Origin: Gemmatimonadota bacterium
Lineage (GTDB): Bacteria; Gemmatimonadota; Gemmatimonadetes; Longimicrobiales; Gaopeijiaceae
Direction: 5' to 3'
Assembly: GCA_028875075.1 (NCBI GenBank)
Contig: JAPPGF010000008.1
Coordinates: 124,001 to 188,000 of the forward strand
Length of the DNA: 64,000 bases
Position 1 is the first letter of the stretch; each line of letters starts with the position of its first letter. Positions 27,430 to 36,915 of this stretch are shown here, in pieces. The position numbers and the translations under genes were made by a program. The notes beneath the pieces were generated by a model. It was not told where the DNA came from. It ran no database searches and worked only from the letters and a program-made list of their open reading frames with translations.

Positions 27430-29745
27430 CTACGTGCTACCCAGTTGGGCCCAGAGGTCGGCTTTCATCCGGAAAATCTCCATACGCTCGCCGTCATGCC
27501 TCTGCGCAGCGGCCTGAGCCAGCCCGTAGAAGGCCCAGGCGTAATAGTTGGGGATGCCGATAGTCGAGTGGTCTGGCCAGTGATCCCAACCAGGCAGGTC
27601 GGAGCGATGGACAAAGACTTGTTCCAACAGCAGCTCTGTGCGAGCGACGTCGATTGCGGGACCGATGATCGGACGAAGCGGGGTGTCGCCGATGCGAACC
27701 ACACCGCCAAGTGACGTTCCAGGATCTGCGTTGACGAAGCGATGGGCGAGACCCTGCCTCACCAAGTACGGCTGCACGCCGAGTTCGATCGCGGCGTTGC
27801 CACTCGAAGCGAAATAGATTGGCCGGACGTCGACCGATTGCGTCAGAATCGTGAGCGCGAACTGGTGCCAGGGGAACAAATAGATACCGCCCGGGATCGT
27901 CGCCTGGACGTTCCCGATCTGTAAGGCGCCGGGCTGCTGTATCGGGATGTAGCTTGCTGCAACCTGGTCGATCGTCGTGTCGTCGAGGTCGAGGATGGGA
28001 CGGTCGGGTCTTCGCACCGGTTCATTCAGAGGAATCGCGACCCTTCGGAACTCGACTTGGTCAGGCTCGTGTGTATAGACTGCGGCCACGCTCTCGTCGT
28101 AGGCCCGCTGGCACACGATCCGGGTAGGGTCGTCCTCGGCAGACTCACCGGGCTCGCAAGGCGACGTGACGTCACGCAGCTGCTTCGTGTACCACGCCGT
28201 GTTCAAGTAAGACGTTACGATCACGGTCACGTCGCGCCGCACGCCCTCCACCTCCTGTACGTACCAAAGTGGGAACGTGTCATTATCGCCGTTGGTGAAC
28301 AGGATTCCATACGGCTCGACGCTCATGAGGAGGTTGTACGCCCAGTCGCGCGCGGACCAGTCATAGCTCCTGGTGGCCCAACTCCAGTTGAGCCCGAGCG
28401 GTACAAACGCCAGCATGAGCACTGGCGCGGCGCGTCGGATGCTGCCCGCGCGCCTTCCGAGCTCCTGCCAGACTGCGGTGACGCCGATCCCCGACCACAG
28501 GCCCCACAAGGAGAAGCTGACGATGAAGAAATAGTCCCGTTCGCGTACCTCGTGGCCCTCCAGCCCGATGTTCTGCGGCGCCGGGATCGTGTAGCCATAC
28601 TTGAAGTTGAGATATGAGACCAGTCCCAACGACAGCGTGCTGAAGAGTGTCAGGACAAAGAAAAAGCTCGGCCGGTCGCGTTTCATGTGCTCGATGGCAC
28701 CCCAGATCCCCAGGCCGGTGAAGAGCATAGTGAAGGGAAGTCGAACGGGAGCGAGCAACGTTTGTGTGCCGGCGAGCGATCGTGACCACTGCCAGTCGAA
28801 GTACTGGAGGTAGTTGAGGAGCTGGTAGTGAAGCGGTGCCTGACGTGCGATTGTGCCCGCGCCGGGGCGGCCGGGATCCGTGTACTGCCCGCGCGCGATG
28901 GCATCTGAGAGCGCAACACATCCGGCTTTTCCCCAGCTAATGACGCTTGCCATCGCCGATGTGAGGCTCGCGCACGCTGGATCTGCCTCGTTGATCAGGG
29001 GGTCGAGCGCAGCTCGGATGGGCAGGAACATCTGCACGGAGAGGCCCAGCGCCAGGGCCACCGCCCCGGCGACGTAGAGTCGCCAGCTGAGCAGCGTCCT
29101 AGGCTCGACAAGCAGCACGAACACGAGCATGGCCGGGGCCGCAAGGAACGCCATGAGGTGGTTCCCCACGCTAAGCGCGAGGATGAAGATCATCAGGACG
29201 AGTAGTTTGTCGTCCTTGCCTTTCGCGAGGTTTTCCTGCCACCGGAAAAGCAGCCACGAGAGCAGCGCGACGGTGGCGAGCGAGACTGTGTAGACTTTCT
29301 CGTTCACGTTCGATTGGTTCCAGACCGTGAACGCGGAAGCGCTCAGCACGACTGCTGCGAACGCGCCGCCGAGCCGGACCTTGCGGTCGCCGGTGAAGTG
29401 GCACAGCACGTGATGTACCAGCAAGAACCAGAGCCCATGCGCCGCAGCACTCATGAGTGCGCTGAAGAGATTGATGCGCGCTGCAACGGAAAGGCCGAGC
29501 GGGGCAAGCAGCAGTTCCCAGGTCCGCGCGAGTAGGATGAACGTTGGATTTCCCGGCGGGTGGGGGATGCCGAGGATGTGCGCCGTGGCGATATACTCGC
29601 TGGTGTCCCAAAACTGCGTCGTGGGCGCGAGCGTGAGGGCGTACAGGACGAAGATCAACCCTCCGGCGCCGAACGCCCACCGATAGGGAGGGTGGGTCCT
29701 GCCCGTGAGCGAGGCTTCGGCTGGGTCGTCGGTGGCGATGGGCAT
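27430..29745 (-). CDS. DUF2723 polytopic membrane protein (TMEM260-like, possible O-mannosyltransferase)
   Basis: About 771 residues from ATG 29745; a longer frame to 29820 adds a poor leader. About ten to twelve transmembrane helices are followed by a C-terminal soluble part. The family motif lies in the first loop: APTTQFWDTSEYIATAHILGIPHPPGNPTF, with the Asp-Glu typical of GT-C enzymes. Later motifs are NVNEKVYTVS and ERDYFFIVSFSLWGLWSGIG, and FTNGDNDTFPLWYVQEVEGVRRDV opens the soluble part. The human relative TMEM260 is an O-mannosyltransferase, so protein glycosylation across the membrane is a fair guess, unproven for bacteria. It is divergent from trpE. Confidence 0.85.
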   Translation of the reverse strand: MPIATDDPAEASLTGRTHPPYRWAFGAGGLIFVLYALTLAPTTQFWDTSEYIATAHILGIPHPPGNPTFILLARTWELLLAPLGLSVAARINLFSALMSAAAHGLWFLLVHHVLCHFTGDRKVRLGGAFAAVVLSASAFTVWNQSNVNEKVYTVSLATVALLSWLLFRWQENLAKGKDDKLLVLMIFILALSVGNHLMAFLAAPAMLVFVLLVEPRTLLSWRLYVAGAVALALGLSVQMFLPIRAALDPLINEADPACASLTSAMASVISWGKAGCVALSDAIARGQYTDPGRPGAGTIARQAPLHYQLLNYLQYFDWQWSRSLAGTQTLLAPVRLPFTMLFTGLGIWGAIEHMKRDRPSFFFVLTLFSTLSLGLVSYLNFKYGYTIPAPQNIGLEGHEVRERDYFFIVSFSLWGLWSGIGVTAVWQELGRRAGSIRRAAPVLMLAFVPLGLNWSWATRSYDWSARDWAYNLLMSVEPYGILFTNGDNDTFPLWYVQEVEGVRRDVTVIVTSYLNTAWYTKQLRDVTSPCEPGESAEDDPTRIVCQRAYDESVAAVYTHEPDQVEFRRVAIPLNEPVRRPDRPILDLDDTTIDQVAASYIPIQQPGALQIGNVQATIPGGIYLFPWHQFALTILTQSVDVRPIYFASSGNAAIELGVQPYLVRQGLAHRFVNADPGTSLGGVVRIGDTPLRPIIGPAIDVARTELLLEQVFVHRSDLPGWDHWPDHSTIGIPNYYAWAFYGLAQAAAQRHDGERMEIFRMKADLWAQLGST

Positions 29746-29866
29746 CCGCAAAGAAGATAGGGGTAGGGAACAAGCCAATGTACCTCCCGGCCCGTGCGTT
29801 CGCAGTTGACTTCGTCCCACCGCGCGGGGACATTCGTGCGCTTCTCCCTGCCCAAATCGATGACCT

Positions 29867-31432
29867 ATGCAGCTTTACCCGTCGTTCGAGGGTTTCCGGA
29901 AGCTCGCTGCAAGCGTGCGCACCGACGTTGGCGACACGGCTGCCTCCGCGGTGGCCCAGCACGGGGCCGAGACGGCGCCGCCGACTGGGGGCGTCGTCCC
30001 AGTCTGGCGGGAGTTCCTTTTCGATGTAGACACTGCGGTCACGGCGTACGCCAAGCTTGCCGAGTCGCCCTTCGGCTTCCTCCTCGAGTCGGTCGTGGGT
30101 GGCGAGCAATGGGCCCGCTACTCTTTCCTCGGTACACGCCCTTCGGGGGCGTGGCGACTGAGCGGCGGCAAGGTGTCCTGGTGGGTGCCCGAGAAGGGCT
30201 GGCAGGACATTCGAGCCAGCGATCCGCTTGCCAGTCTCGATGCACACCTAAGGTCGCGTCGCCCGGTGAACGTACCCGGTCTGCCCCGCCTGTGGGGCGG
30301 GGCAGTCGGCTATTTTGCCTACGACGTCGTGCGCACAATCGAACGCTTACCCGACGCGCCTGCAGACGACCTAGGCTTACCCGACGGGCTATTCCTGTTC
30401 ACCGATGTTGTGCTGGCAATCGACAACCTGCGCGGCCGAGCCATGGCGATCGCGGCTGTCCCGACTGATGTGGGGATGGGCGAGGGGGACCTGCGGCGCG
30501 CGTATGACGATGCTGCGGACCGCACGGCGGCGCTGATCACCCGTCTCCAGGAGGAGCCAGCTCCCGCACCACTCGAGCTCGAGCCGGAGCCGGAGTCGGA
30601 TCCGGCCTTCACCTCGAGCAGCACCCGCGAGCAGTTCGAGGAAGGAGTCGAGCGCATTCGTGACTACATCCGTGCGGGCGACGCCTTCCAGGTCGTTCTC
30701 TCGCAGCGCCTTGGGATGGACCTGCGCGGGAGCCCCTTCGACCTGTACCGTGCGCTCCGCTCGCTTAATCCTTCACCTTACCTCTACTTCCTTGAGCTCG
30801 ACGGGCTCACGCTAGTGGGTTCGTCACCCGAAGTTCTGGTGCGTCTCGAAGACGGCGTCGTTACGGTGCGACCGATCGCCGGCACGCGGAGGCGCGGCGC
30901 GCACCCGGAGGAGGACCGCGCACTCGCCGCCGATCTGATGGGCGACGAGAAGGAACTCGCCGAGCACCGCATGCTCGTGGATCTGGGCCGCAACGATGTC
31001 GGGCGGGTAGCGGAGTATGGCAGCGTACGTGTCCCGGACCTCATGGTTGTGGAGCGTTACTCGCATGTGATGCACTTGGTCAGTCAGGTCGAGGGCAGGC
31101 TGCGGCAGGGGCTGTCGGCCGTCGATACGTTCCGTGCCTGCTTCCCGGCGGGTACGGTCTCCGGGGCACCCAAGATCCGCGCGATGGAGATCATCGATGA
31201 GTTGGAGCCGGTCAAACGAGGTGTGTACGCCGGCGCTGTCGGCCACTTCGGCTGGGGAGGCATGAGCATGGACGCCGCGATCACCATCCGAACGGTCGCG
31301 GTGGCCGAAGGACGCGCCTACGTCCAAGCCGGCGCAGGCATCGTGCTCGACTCGGATCCAGCGTCCGAATACGAAGAGTCGCTCAGCAAGGCACGCGCGC
31401 TGTTGCGTGCGGCCGCAATGGTGCGTCGCTGA
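29867..31432 (+). CDS. trpE: Anthranilate synthase component I
   Basis: 521 residues. The N-terminal regulatory domain contains FGFLLESVVGGEQWARYSFLG; the LLES segment is the tryptophan feedback site. The chorismate-binding domain has GDAFQVVLSQRLG, PYLYFLELDGLTLVGSSPEVLVR, RPIAGTRRRG, DEKELAEHRMLVDLGRNDVGRV and AGTVSGAPKIRAMEIIDELEP, with the end GAGIVLDSDPASEYEES. It makes anthranilate from chorismate with an amidotransferase partner. No trpG, trpD or other trp gene is beside it, so the pathway is split across the genome. It ends exactly against the convergent PGPGW gene. Confidence 0.95.
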   Translation: MQLYPSFEGFRKLAASVRTDVGDTAASAVAQHGAETAPPTGGVVPVWREFLFDVDTAVTAYAKLAESPFGFLLESVVGGEQWARYSFLGTRPSGAWRLSGGKVSWWVPEKGWQDIRASDPLASLDAHLRSRRPVNVPGLPRLWGGAVGYFAYDVVRTIERLPDAPADDLGLPDGLFLFTDVVLAIDNLRGRAMAIAAVPTDVGMGEGDLRRAYDDAADRTAALITRLQEEPAPAPLELEPEPESDPAFTSSSTREQFEEGVERIRDYIRAGDAFQVVLSQRLGMDLRGSPFDLYRALRSLNPSPYLYFLELDGLTLVGSSPEVLVRLEDGVVTVRPIAGTRRRGAHPEEDRALAADLMGDEKELAEHRMLVDLGRNDVGRVAEYGSVRVPDLMVVERYSHVMHLVSQVEGRLRQGLSAVDTFRACFPAGTVSGAPKIRAMEIIDELEPVKRGVYAGAVGHFGWGGMSMDAAITIRTVAVAEGRAYVQAGAGIVLDSDPASEYEESLSKARALLRAAAMVRR

Positions 31433-31744
31433 CTAGCGTTTGCATACCTTCCCTATCCACGCTAGGCCACTACGGATCCTCACCTCCGCCCAGTCGAGGG
31501 TGCGTGCGGCCGGGAGCGAGACCTCGGCTAACAGCGCGCCGGCGAGTGCGAAGAACAAGACGGCCGGTCCGGGAATGAAGACGAGCACGACGCCTACCAG
31601 GATGAGCCCGCTCGCCACAAGGTAGCGCCTCGAGTTCCCGCTCCGGTCCGCTTCTTGCTGACGCCGCTCGTAGTGGCGGCGGAAGCGCTGGCCGGGCGGG
31701 TCGCTCCTGAGCGCATCCCAGCTGCGGCGTACCTTTCCCCTCAC
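31433..31744 (-). CDS. Small membrane protein, PGPGW-like
   Basis: About 103 residues if started at GTG 31744, with GGAG 6 bases upstream; GTG 31759 is an alternative. The N-terminal half is basic (FRRHYERRQQEADR). One or two hydrophobic segments follow, YLVASGLILVGVVLVFIPGPAVLFFALAGALLAE, with the Pro-Gly-Pro turn of the PGPGW/TMEM family, and the end is amphipathic. The function of that family is not known. It lies after the M20 peptidase on the same strand. Confidence 0.65.
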   Translation of the reverse strand: MRGKVRRSWDALRSDPPGQRFRRHYERRQQEADRSGNSRRYLVASGLILVGVVLVFIPGPAVLFFALAGALLAEVSLPAARTLDWAEVRIRSGLAWIGKVCKR

Positions 31745-31811
31745 GCAGTTCTCCGGCACGGGGGGCAGGCTGGACCGTGCACCGACCAAGGGCGGGACCC
31801 GAGGCGGATGC

Positions 31812-33179
31812 TCAGGGTGTACCGAGCTCTTGGTAGAGGCGTACGAGCGCAACAATACCCCGTTCAAAGTTGGCGAGCGGGAGCCACTCGTCAGGCGCGT
31901 GCATGTTGGCACCTGGCAGCGCGAAGCCTACCAGCAGAGCGGGTGCATTGAGGATGCGCTCGAATTCCACGACGATCGGGATCGATCCACCTTCGCCTTG
32001 AAGCACGGGACGCGTGCCGAATGCTTCGTCGAGTGCGGTGGAAGCGGCTTCCAGGAAGCGCCCCCCTAGCTCGGCCTTCCATGGGAGCCCGCCGTGGAGC
32101 TGAATGAGCTCGGTGTCGACACCCGGAGGTGTGACTTTCGCGAGGTGGACCTCGAACAGTTCCCTGATCCGATCGGGTGTCTGATCGGGGACCAGACGGA
32201 AGCTGAGCTTCGTCATCGCCTTGGCCGGCAATACCGTCTTGGCGCCCTCACCCGTGTAGCCCGCCAACAGTCCGTTGACCTCGCATGTGGGCCGGATCCA
32301 AAGCCGCTCAAGGACCGACCAGCCCGGCTCGCCCGTCAGAGCGGCCGCCCCGACCTCGTCGCGGAACTTCTCCTCGTCAAAGGGAAGGCCCCGTATCCGC
32401 TCGCGGGTTCTCTCGTCCCACTCGACCACGTCATCGTAGAAGCCCTCTATCGCGATACGTCCGTCGGCGCAGTGGAGGCTTGCGAGCACGCGCGCCAGCG
32501 CCGTGGCGGGATTCGGGACCGCGCCTCCGTAGGCACCTGAGTGCAAATCGGTTTTCGCTGTGCTTACGCGCAGCTCGAAATAGGCCAGACCTCTGAGCGA
32601 GAAGAGCAGTGAGGGTAGATTCTCGGCAAACATAGTGGAGTCGCTGATCACGACTACGTCTGCCCGGAGGCGATCCCGGTGTTGTTCGACGAACGGCACA
32701 AGCGAGGGCGATCCGATCTCCTCTTCCCCTTCAGCGAGTACGACCACGTTCACGGGAAGCAAACTGCCCTCGGCGAGCGCAGCTTCGAGCGCCTTCACAT
32801 GCATGAACAGCTGACCCTTGTCGTCCGCGGAGCCACGGGCGAACACCTTGCCCTCACGAATCTCCGGCTCGAACGGCGGCGAGGTCCACTCCTCGAACGG
32901 CTCGGCCGGCTGCACGTCGTAGTGGCCGTAGACGAGCACCGTGGGTGCATCCGATCCAGCCTCCCGCCACTCACCGAGCACGACCGGGTGACGGGCTGTC
33001 TGAAGGATCTCGACGGCGAGTCCGGCTCGGCGAAGCTGGTCTGCCAGCCATTCCGCGGCGTGCCGCGTGTCGGCGTCATGCTCACTCTTGGCGCTAACCG
33101 AGGGGATACGCAGGAACTCGAACAGCTCCTCGCGGAAGCGGGACGACTCACGGGCTGCGTAGGTCAGGGCGTCGCTCAT
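31812..33179 (-). CDS. M20-family dipeptidase
   Basis: 455 residues, cytoplasmic (no signal peptide). Di-zinc motifs are YGHYDVQPAEP (about 85), FARGSADDKGQLFMHVKA (about 115) and AEGEEEIGSPSLVPFV (about 150), with the dimerisation lid in the middle and a late His near LQGEGGSIPIVVEF. It matches the CPG2/dipeptidase branch of M20 in length and motifs, so it probably cleaves dipeptides for amino-acid recovery. The ATG at 33179 is followed 90 bp upstream by the DUF4340 stop, so it may be read from the ABC operon. Confidence 0.9.
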   Translation of the reverse strand: MSDALTYAARESSRFREELFEFLRIPSVSAKSEHDADTRHAAEWLADQLRRAGLAVEILQTARHPVVLGEWREAGSDAPTVLVYGHYDVQPAEPFEEWTSPPFEPEIREGKVFARGSADDKGQLFMHVKALEAALAEGSLLPVNVVVLAEGEEEIGSPSLVPFVEQHRDRLRADVVVISDSTMFAENLPSLLFSLRGLAYFELRVSTAKTDLHSGAYGGAVPNPATALARVLASLHCADGRIAIEGFYDDVVEWDERTRERIRGLPFDEEKFRDEVGAAALTGEPGWSVLERLWIRPTCEVNGLLAGYTGEGAKTVLPAKAMTKLSFRLVPDQTPDRIRELFEVHLAKVTPPGVDTELIQLHGGLPWKAELGGRFLEAASTALDEAFGTRPVLQGEGGSIPIVVEFERILNAPALLVGFALPGANMHAPDEWLPLANFERGIVALVRLYQELGTP

Positions 33180-33269
33180 GGGACTCTTGGGTATTGTGCC
33201 CGCCCAACCGTGTCGTGCTGCGAAGGTTTGCCCAGTGCAGCCGGCGGGAGGAGGAAGTACCGGTGCGCT

Positions 33270-34241
33270 TCAGAACAGTTGTGAGAGATCCTCGTCGAGC
33301 GGCTCCGCCAACCCGCTGTAAACGCGCCCAGGGACGCGTGTGTAATCGGTGGCCACGTAATAGACCGGCTCGTCGCCCTGGCTCGACCGGTACAACTCGA
33401 GGCGATCAACCGGAAAGCCGTCCTCGTCCGAATACTCGATGCTGGCCAAGAAGTCCAGGTCGTCGAGGTTCAAGTTCGGGACATAGTTCATCACCGAAAG
33501 CCTTTCCACGCGCTCCATGAACGTGGCAAACGTCTGGTTAGGGCGTCCGGGTTCTTCAGGGAGGTCCCACGTGGCGGAGTTGGCGGTTGCGCCCGCCACC
33601 CTCCGTATCGTGCGCTTATCGCCATTCGTGCGCACGGTCACGTGAGCGACACGCTCAAGGATCGGTGGTGGATGGACAGCGCGCTCGACGAGGACGCCTT
33701 CCGCACTATGGAGGCTGCTCACCATCCTCGCTGGGAGGATATACGCACGTCCGCTCTCGGGATCTTGAACGTAGCGGTCGCCGCTGGCGAACACGATGCC
33801 GCCCACACGTAGGATGTGCGCGTCGTCGCCCAACTCGATCCTCAAGGTCGCTGTGTTCTCGATGAGCCCGAACTCTTCCTGGCTCTGAGTATCGATGGCG
33901 CCCAGACCGCGGATCGCACGTGGGGCGGCGTACGCCTCGATCAAATCGTGTGCTTGGTCGTCCCCGGGAAACTCGATCACGCTGTCGGGTGCGGCCGTCG
34001 TCGTGTCACGGTCAATCGTAACGCTTACCCAGACGAATGCCCCCGTGTCGTCCTCTCGGCGCTCCACCGAGACCCTTCGGCCGCTCGTCTGGTAGACGAT
34101 CCGGGTGAGGTCCTCCGGCTCCCGGTCCCAGAGCGATACGGTACCGGGGCTGGAGGTGGCGTCGTCCTCGCGCGACCACGTCTGATATGCCACCGCGAGC
34201 GCGGCCAGCAGGACCAAGGCGTGGGTAACAACGATCCTCAC
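33270..34241 (-). CDS. DUF4340 periplasmic/membrane-anchored protein
   Basis: 323 residues from GTG 34241, overlapping the GldG-like stop as GTGA. One N-terminal helix (VTHALVLLAALAVAYQTW) anchors a beta-rich domain. DUF4340 features are the LWDREPEDLTRIVYQ strand near 35, FGLIENTATLRIELGDDAHILRVG (about 120-145) and the repeated AYILPARMVSSLHSAE region. The family is regularly found downstream of GldG-type ABC components, as here. It is probably the fourth member of that membrane complex; its exact role is unknown. Confidence 0.82.
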   Translation of the reverse strand: MRIVVTHALVLLAALAVAYQTWSREDDATSSPGTVSLWDREPEDLTRIVYQTSGRRVSVERREDDTGAFVWVSVTIDRDTTTAAPDSVIEFPGDDQAHDLIEAYAAPRAIRGLGAIDTQSQEEFGLIENTATLRIELGDDAHILRVGGIVFASGDRYVQDPESGRAYILPARMVSSLHSAEGVLVERAVHPPPILERVAHVTVRTNGDKRTIRRVAGATANSATWDLPEEPGRPNQTFATFMERVERLSVMNYVPNLNLDDLDFLASIEYSDEDGFPVDRLELYRSSQGDEPVYYVATDYTRVPGRVYSGLAEPLDEDLSQLF

Positions 34242-36172
34242 GTCTGCGACCTCCTTCGCCGACGGTAGACGCCGAGCATTCCACCCAGCAGGACGAACAT
34301 CGGAGCGCCTAGTATGATCGAATAGAACCAGATCACGTTCTCCTGTTGCGTGTGGACGATAGGCACATCCTCCTCCGTCTCGGTCGGCCCTGAGATCTCC
34401 TCCTCGCGCGCGAGCCATCGCACGCCGTCGGCCACGAGCGCAGCGTTAGTACCGAGACTCGTGAGTACCGCGTCGGTGAACGGCGACGTGCTGGCGTACA
34501 CGAGCGCGCGCCCTGGGGAGGCGGGCTCCGAGGCGTCACCGATAGGAGGGTCAGCCCCGTCGCTGTCCGGGCCTGCCTCCCCGGCGGTGTCCGCCGTGGC
34601 CCCAGGAGGCGTCATCGACGCTTCAACTGCCGCGACCAGCGGATAGGAGTCGCGCGTCTCGGTGTCTTCGTCGAACCGGAAGTCGGGCGTCGCATCGGCG
34701 AAGGTGCCCGGCAGCGCCCGCACCACGAAGATTGGCTCCGGACCCGCGTCGGTCGCCTCCAGGTAGCCGGGGCCCACGAACAGCACGCCGGCGCTGGGCC
34801 CGGCCCGCGCGAGCGTGGTCACGGCCTCGTGCGAGGAGAATCGGTTGGTGATGATGAAGCGGCGGTCCGACGCGTCACCTCGCTGACGCAGGTGCTGCTC
34901 GTCGTTGGCGAGCGGTACGCCTACGTAGCGCACGCCCAGCGCCGCTTCGAGCGACTCCATCGCGAAACCTCTGTTCGGGTCCAGGGCGATGAGCAGCCCC
35001 CCGCCGCTCTCGACGTAGCGGACGAGGGCCTCCATTTCCTCGTCGAGGAACGGGCGCTGCGGTCCAAGCACCGCAACCGCGGCAGCATCTTCGGGCACTC
35101 TGTTGCCCAGCCCCCTTACCAACCCTAGGTCGATGGCCTCGTACCCAAGGAGAGACATCATATCCCGAAACGCGTTTATGCTCCCGAGCGGTCTCGTTCC
35201 CACGGCTTCGATCGTGTCGTTCAGCTCGCCGTGTCCGGTCGTGAGGTAGACTATGCGCCGGTTGCGCAGGATCGGCATCAGCGCCCGCTGGAATTCCCGG
35301 TCGAGCGCGCGCAGAAGCGTGCGTGCATCGGCCATCGAGTTGCCCGGTTCGAGGCGCCCTCTCCGGTTGGGGCCGAGCAGGACGATCGTGCCGTCGTACG
35401 CGATCCGGTGCTCGCGGGCTAGGCTAGGTGACGTGAGCCGATCGTGCTCTTCAATACGGATCTGCCCAGTCACGTCGGCGAGAGCCCGGAAGTAGCGCAA
35501 CACTTCGTCCTTCACCGGGCTCACGTCAGGGAAGAAGAGGAGGACCCGCAACGGCGCCTCCAAGCTGGCCACCATGGCTTCGGTGCCGGGACCTGGAGTG
35601 GCTGTCTTGAAATAGCTGAGGTCTAGAGTCTTGTCCCGCGCCGAAACGACATATCCCAGTACGAACAAGGCCGCCCCGGCCAGTGCCACCACGAGCCCTG
35701 CCCTAGCCGTCTCCAGGGTACGGAACGCCTCTACCGCTTCCAGACTGCCGCGCGCGCTACGATGGCGCCCAAGCGTCAGTTGTGCACCTAGCGCAGGCAG
35801 GAGCGAGACCGCGAGGAGCGTGATCCAGAGCACTTGGCACACTACGCGGAAGCGGCTGCGCGCTTCTTCGTCGGCGAACGTGAGCCCCAGCCAGCGCATC
35901 CCGTCCTCGCTGGAGACCAGGTAACCGGCCAATGCCAGCGCCACACCCACATAAGCGGCTGACATCCATCCTTGGACGCGCCGGGCATCGCCCGCGGCGG
36001 CATGCCATGCGCGGGCGCGCCACGCAGTGCAGGCCAGGACGACAAGTACGCCGGTGCCCGAGAACAGGGCCCGGGCGTACCCGAAGCCAGCGAGCACTCG
36101 CTCGCCCACGAACAGAGACACAAGGGCGGCAGCCAGTGCCCAGCCCAGCCACCATAGAGTTGTGCGTGCCAT
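34238..36172 (-). CDS. GldG-like ABC-type auxiliary protein
   Basis: About 644 residues from ATG 36172; the adjacent ATG 36175 is equally possible. Several N-terminal helices are followed by the periplasmic GldG/ABC-type uncharacterised domain: ETARAGLVVALAGAALFVLGYVV, FKTATPGPGTEAMVASLEAPLRVLLFF, VYLTTGHGELND, MMSLLGYEAIDL and YVESGGGLLIALDP. A C-terminal helix, YSIILGAPMFVLLGGMLGVYRRR, closes it. A Pro/Gly/Ala-rich acidic linker (about 530-565) is unusual. It pairs with the permease and ATPase upstream. Confidence 0.82.
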   Translation of the reverse strand: MARTTLWWLGWALAAALVSLFVGERVLAGFGYARALFSGTGVLVVLACTAWRARAWHAAAGDARRVQGWMSAAYVGVALALAGYLVSSEDGMRWLGLTFADEEARSRFRVVCQVLWITLLAVSLLPALGAQLTLGRHRSARGSLEAVEAFRTLETARAGLVVALAGAALFVLGYVVSARDKTLDLSYFKTATPGPGTEAMVASLEAPLRVLLFFPDVSPVKDEVLRYFRALADVTGQIRIEEHDRLTSPSLAREHRIAYDGTIVLLGPNRRGRLEPGNSMADARTLLRALDREFQRALMPILRNRRIVYLTTGHGELNDTIEAVGTRPLGSINAFRDMMSLLGYEAIDLGLVRGLGNRVPEDAAAVAVLGPQRPFLDEEMEALVRYVESGGGLLIALDPNRGFAMESLEAALGVRYVGVPLANDEQHLRQRGDASDRRFIITNRFSSHEAVTTLARAGPSAGVLFVGPGYLEATDAGPEPIFVVRALPGTFADATPDFRFDEDTETRDSYPLVAAVEASMTPPGATADTAGEAGPDSDGADPPIGDASEPASPGRALVYASTSPFTDAVLTSLGTNAALVADGVRWLAREEEISGPTETEEDVPIVHTQQENVIWFYSIILGAPMFVLLGGMLGVYRRRRRSQT

Positions 36173-36915
36173 CATTGCCACCGGCGCGTCTGCAGGGTCT
36201 TGGTCGCCAGCAGCAAGAAAAAATAGGTGACCGAGAGGTAATAGACGACGTCGCGCAGGTGGAGCACGCCCGTCTGGAAGTCGTTGAAATGGCGACCGTG
36301 CAGACCCAGACCCGCGAAGACACGTGATAGCGGCGGATCAACGACGAAGGAAAGCGGCCAGAAAAGAAACATCGTGCCCACGAGCACGCCCCCGGCCACG
36401 GCCGCACTCAGCGTGTTTCGGGTCAGCGCGGACGCGAAGATGCCGATGGCAAGTACGGCCGAGCCGAGCAGCACGAGCCCGAGGTAGCCGACAGCAACGT
36501 GACCCCACGATACGCGACCGTTGACGAGAATGAGCAGGGGCATGTAGAGCGTCGCGAGCGCGAGCACGGTCAAGAACACCGCAGCTCCGAAGAATTTGCC
36601 GAGCACGATCTGGTGCTCGTGCACGGGCGCCGTGACAAGGAGAACCATGCTGCCGGTCTGCCGCTCATCGGTGAAGAGTCTCACCGAGAGCGCTACCGCG
36701 GCCACTGCGATGAGCCCGCTCGTGTTATAAAAGAAACGCGCGAGCACGTCGGCGGACAAACGTTCACCTGCCGACGGGCCGAGTGCTTCGGCGTAGAACA
36801 GCACACCCGCCAACAGGAGCAGTGCCGCCGCGACGACGTAGCCGCGCGGCGACTTCAGGTACGCCGCGAGTTCACGCTGCAGAATGACTTTGACGGCGTG
36901 TCCGCTCCGTACCAT
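36172..36915 (-). CDS. ABC-2-type permease (GldF-like)
   Basis: 247 residues, six hydrophobic segments. The start VKVILQRELAAYLKSPRGYVVAAALLLLAG is typical of ABC-2 and GldF permeases, as is LFTDERQTGSMVLLVTAPVHEHQIVLGKFFGA (about 85-115). It overlaps the ATPase gene by 44 bp and the GldG-like gene by a base or so, so the three are co-translated. In gliding Bacteroidota, GldA-GldF-GldG form one transporter. Outside that phylum the substrate is unknown. Confidence 0.85.
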   Translation of the reverse strand: MVRSGHAVKVILQRELAAYLKSPRGYVVAAALLLLAGVLFYAEALGPSAGERLSADVLARFFYNTSGLIAVAAVALSVRLFTDERQTGSMVLLVTAPVHEHQIVLGKFFGAAVFLTVLALATLYMPLLILVNGRVSWGHVAVGYLGLVLLGSAVLAIGIFASALTRNTLSAAVAGGVLVGTMFLFWPLSFVVDPPLSRVFAGLGLHGRHFNDFQTGVLHLRDVVYYLSVTYFFLLLATKTLQTRRWQ

